A DNA stretch of 6,270 bases from Lentisalinibacter sp964602525 (GTDB lineage Bacteria > Pseudomonadota > Gammaproteobacteria > Steroidobacterales > Woeseiaceae). Shown piece by piece: positions 4,907-6,270 of this stretch; position 1 is the first letter of the stretch, and each line of letters begins with the position of its first letter. The stretch is taken from contig CAZRSA010000153.1 in assembly GCA_964602525.1 (NCBI GenBank), positions 1 through 6,270 of the forward strand. The letters are read 5' to 3'. The notes beneath the pieces are model-generated. The model was not told the origin of the DNA and made no database searches. It saw only the letters and a program-made list of their open reading frames with translations. Both the position numbers and the translations under genes were made by a program.

Positions 4907-5071
4907 GTGGACCATGGAAAAGGCAATCAGGAACCCCCGCCTGCGGCGCAGAACCGACCGCTGCCGGCGACAGACCTTTTCCGGGGCAAGCGTGAGATAA
5001 GAATCGAGTATCGTGGCGAGACCTATCGCCTGAGGATCACCCGTAACGACAAACTCATACTGACCAAATAA
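4907..5071 (+). CDS. hemP: Hemin uptake protein HemP
   Basis: This 54-aa protein lacks an ATG in its frame. The core DLFRGKREIRIEYRGETYRL (23-42) and the terminal RITRNDKLILTK match the HemP family (PF10636) signature of a Gly-x-x-Tyr-x-Leu stretch followed by T-R-x-x-K-L-I-L-T-K. HemP proteins are encoded next to haem receptors; in rhizobia and Burkholderia HemP/HmuP acts as a regulator needed for expression of haem-uptake genes. The stop is at 5069-5071. The only sensible starts are GTG 4907 (chosen), TTG 4898 or CTG 4961. No Shine-Dalgarno precedes GTG, and the predicted transcript begins about two nt before it, so initiation may be leaderless. It is followed after 63 bp by the receptor gene and is under the Fur-box promoter. 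Identity is firm; the start is not. Confidence 0.9.
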   Translation: MDHGKGNQEPPPAAQNRPLPATDLFRGKREIRIEYRGETYRLRITRNDKLILTK

Positions 5072-5079
5072 CACCGCGC

Positions 5080-5110
5080 CAGCCAGCCAGCCGCACGCCA
5101 GCACGCCAGC
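5080..5110 (+). repeat. Short tandem repeats between hemP and the receptor gene
   Basis: A run of CCAG units (about three copies, ending near 5092) is followed by two exact head-to-tail copies of CACGCCAG (5094-5101 and 5102-5109). They occupy the untranslated spacer just ahead of the receptor's ribosome binding site. Low-complexity, probably slippage-derived; a functional role is not evident. Confidence 0.5.
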
Positions 5111-5134
5111 GACGGACTCCCGAGGAGGACGAAG

Positions 5135-6270
5135 ATGTTGTCTGAAGTGCTGTGGCTGCTGGCCACCTCCACCGGCGTCGGCGAAATGACGCCCGACGAA
5201 CCAGCGACCCGCGACGAAGAGATAGAGGTCATCACCGTCGAGGCGTCGAAACTCCCCACCCCCGCGGCGAACATCGCCAGCCGCGTCACCGTCATCGACG
5301 CACGCCGCATCGAGCAGGAGCTCGCCCAGAACATCGACGACCTCGTGCGCTACGAGCCGGGCGTGAGCGTCGCCGACCAGGGCAGCCGCTTCGGCTTCTC
5401 CGGCTTCAGCATCCGCGGCATCGGCGGCAACCGGGTACAGATCGAGGTGGACGGCGTGCCCACGGCCGATGCCTTCTCAATCGGCAGCTTCTCCAATGCG
5501 GGCCGGGACTTCGTCGACGTGGCCAACCTGAAGCGGGTGGAAATCATCCGGGGCCCCTCCTCCGCCCTGTTCGGCTCCGACGCGCTCGGCGGCGTCGTCA
5601 GCTTCGTCACCAAGAGCCCCGCCGACTACCTGCGCGACGACGACACCCACTACGACGTGAACGGGGGCTTCAACAGCGTGGATGACAGCACCGTCGCCGG
5701 CGGCACCTTCGCCTGGCGCATGGGCGACGACGTCACGGCGATGCTCCGGGCCACGCGGCGCGACGGCGGCGAGCGCGACGTGCCCGGGACCGATCCGCTG
5801 GACGAAAACAGCCTGAACGCACTCGCCCGCATCGGCTTCGGCGAGGCCGGGGCCGGCGGCGTCGAACTCGCCCTGGAGCGCTTCCGGGCGGACAGCACCA
5901 CGGCGGTGAACTCCCTCGAGCGCGTGCAGGACTTCACGGCCGCCTTCGGTTTCCCCTATGTCATCGACACCAGCGTGGTGGCCGGGGACGACGAACGGGA
6001 GCGGGACCGCTTCAGCCTGAGCCAGGAATGGAGCGACGGCCGCTTCGGCACCGACTACCTGCGCTGGCGCGCCTACCATCAGAGCAGCGACACCCGCCAG
6101 AATACCTTCGAGGCCCGGGAGAGTTTCATCGCCGGACAGGCCTCGGCGGTGGAGCGCCAGCGATCGTTCCGCTTCGAACAGGATCTGACCGGCCTGGAGC
6201 TGAACGCGGCCAACCGGTTCGAGTTCGCCGGAATGGCCCACGAGCTGGCGTGGGGCCTGGAGTACGAGGT
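5135..6270 (+). CDS. TonB-dependent haem/haemoglobin-type outer-membrane receptor, N-terminal part (runs off window)
   Basis: The frame is open from ATG 5135 to the window end, 378 codons, about half of a typical 700-aa receptor. GAGGAGG (5122-5128) lies 6 nt upstream and fixes the start. A TonB-box-like stretch EIEVITVEA is at 29-37. The plug domain follows, with FSIRGIGGNRVQIEVDGVP around 91-109 and RGPSSALFGSDALGG (139-153), after which beta-barrel strands begin (from about residue 172). This pattern fits the TonB-dependent haemoglobin/transferrin/lactoferrin receptor family, and the hemP neighbour and Fur box support haem or haem-protein uptake. Energy comes from TonB-ExbBD, not encoded here. 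The N-terminus (MLSEVLWLLATSTGVGEM) has an acidic residue at position 4 and no basic residue, so its signal peptide is atypical. Ligand specificity cannot be told from this half. Confidence 0.93.
   Translation, partial: MLSEVLWLLATSTGVGEMTPDEPATRDEEIEVITVEASKLPTPAANIASRVTVIDARRIEQELAQNIDDLVRYEPGVSVADQGSRFGFSGFSIRGIGGNRVQIEVDGVPTADAFSIGSFSNAGRDFVDVANLKRVEIIRGPSSALFGSDALGGVVSFVTKSPADYLRDDDTHYDVNGGFNSVDDSTVAGGTFAWRMGDDVTAMLRATRRDGGERDVPGTDPLDENSLNALARIGFGEAGAGGVELALERFRADSTTAVNSLERVQDFTAAFGFPYVIDTSVVAGDDERERDRFSLSQEWSDGRFGTDYLRWRAYHQSSDTRQNTFEARESFIAGQASAVERQRSFRFEQDLTGLELNAANRFEFAGMAHELAWGLEYE

Noticed and set aside
4914..4999. ATG 4914 as the start of a short gene
   Set aside because: Its frame gives an Arg-rich 28-residue peptide ending at a TGA inside hemP and does not join the HemP frame.
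5477..6241. 254-codon open frame on the - strand opposite the receptor gene
   Set aside because: Antisense shadow of high-GC coding sequence; the + frame has plug-domain motifs, the - frame has a biased Ala/Gly/Val/Glu composition and no family resemblance.

Overview
This is a high-GC (roughly two-thirds G+C by eye, not counted), densely coded bacterial window. The gene families and sequence styles point to a Gammaproteobacterium, perhaps an environmental or halophilic lineage. That placement is inference from gene content; there is no rRNA or other phylogenetic marker. I see no mobile element, CRISPR array, tRNA or rRNA.

Left part (1-2100): the tail of a class-III PLP aminotransferase on the + strand meets, convergently, a - strand pair. 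The pair is psd (phosphatidylserine decarboxylase, with a clear G-S self-cleavage site) followed by a conserved four-helix membrane protein with a DUF962/Mpo1-like His pattern. A 28-bp interrupted palindrome lies between those two genes.

Middle (2100-3700): a 298-bp divergent intergenic region precedes two small + strand cytosolic genes, each with a good ribosome binding site. One is an HNH-like protein that appears to have lost its catalytic Asp-His. The other is a two-CPxC zinc-ribbon protein of the BCAM0308 type. They converge on a - strand block.

Right part (3160-6270) is metal homeostasis. On the - strand are a Gdt1/TMEM165 (UPF0016) Mn2+ exporter, a small PepSY lipoprotein and a b561-type cytochrome. 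The exporter starts at TTG and is preceded by a well-formed yybP-ykoY manganese riboswitch with its own promoter. On the + strand, a Fur-box promoter drives hemP, a 54-aa hemin-uptake protein not listed among ATG-started ORFs because its likely start is GTG. Downstream of it is a TonB-dependent haem/haemoglobin-type receptor that runs off the window. One short intergenic stretch (about 4796-4906) thus holds back-to-back promoters, one for iron/haem acquisition (Fur) and one for manganese efflux (riboswitch).

The system most worth attention is this divergent Fe/Mn control region. The unlisted hemP gene, its near-leaderless start and the riboswitch expression platform are the specific details to test. 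I do not see a wholly new system: most parts belong to known families.
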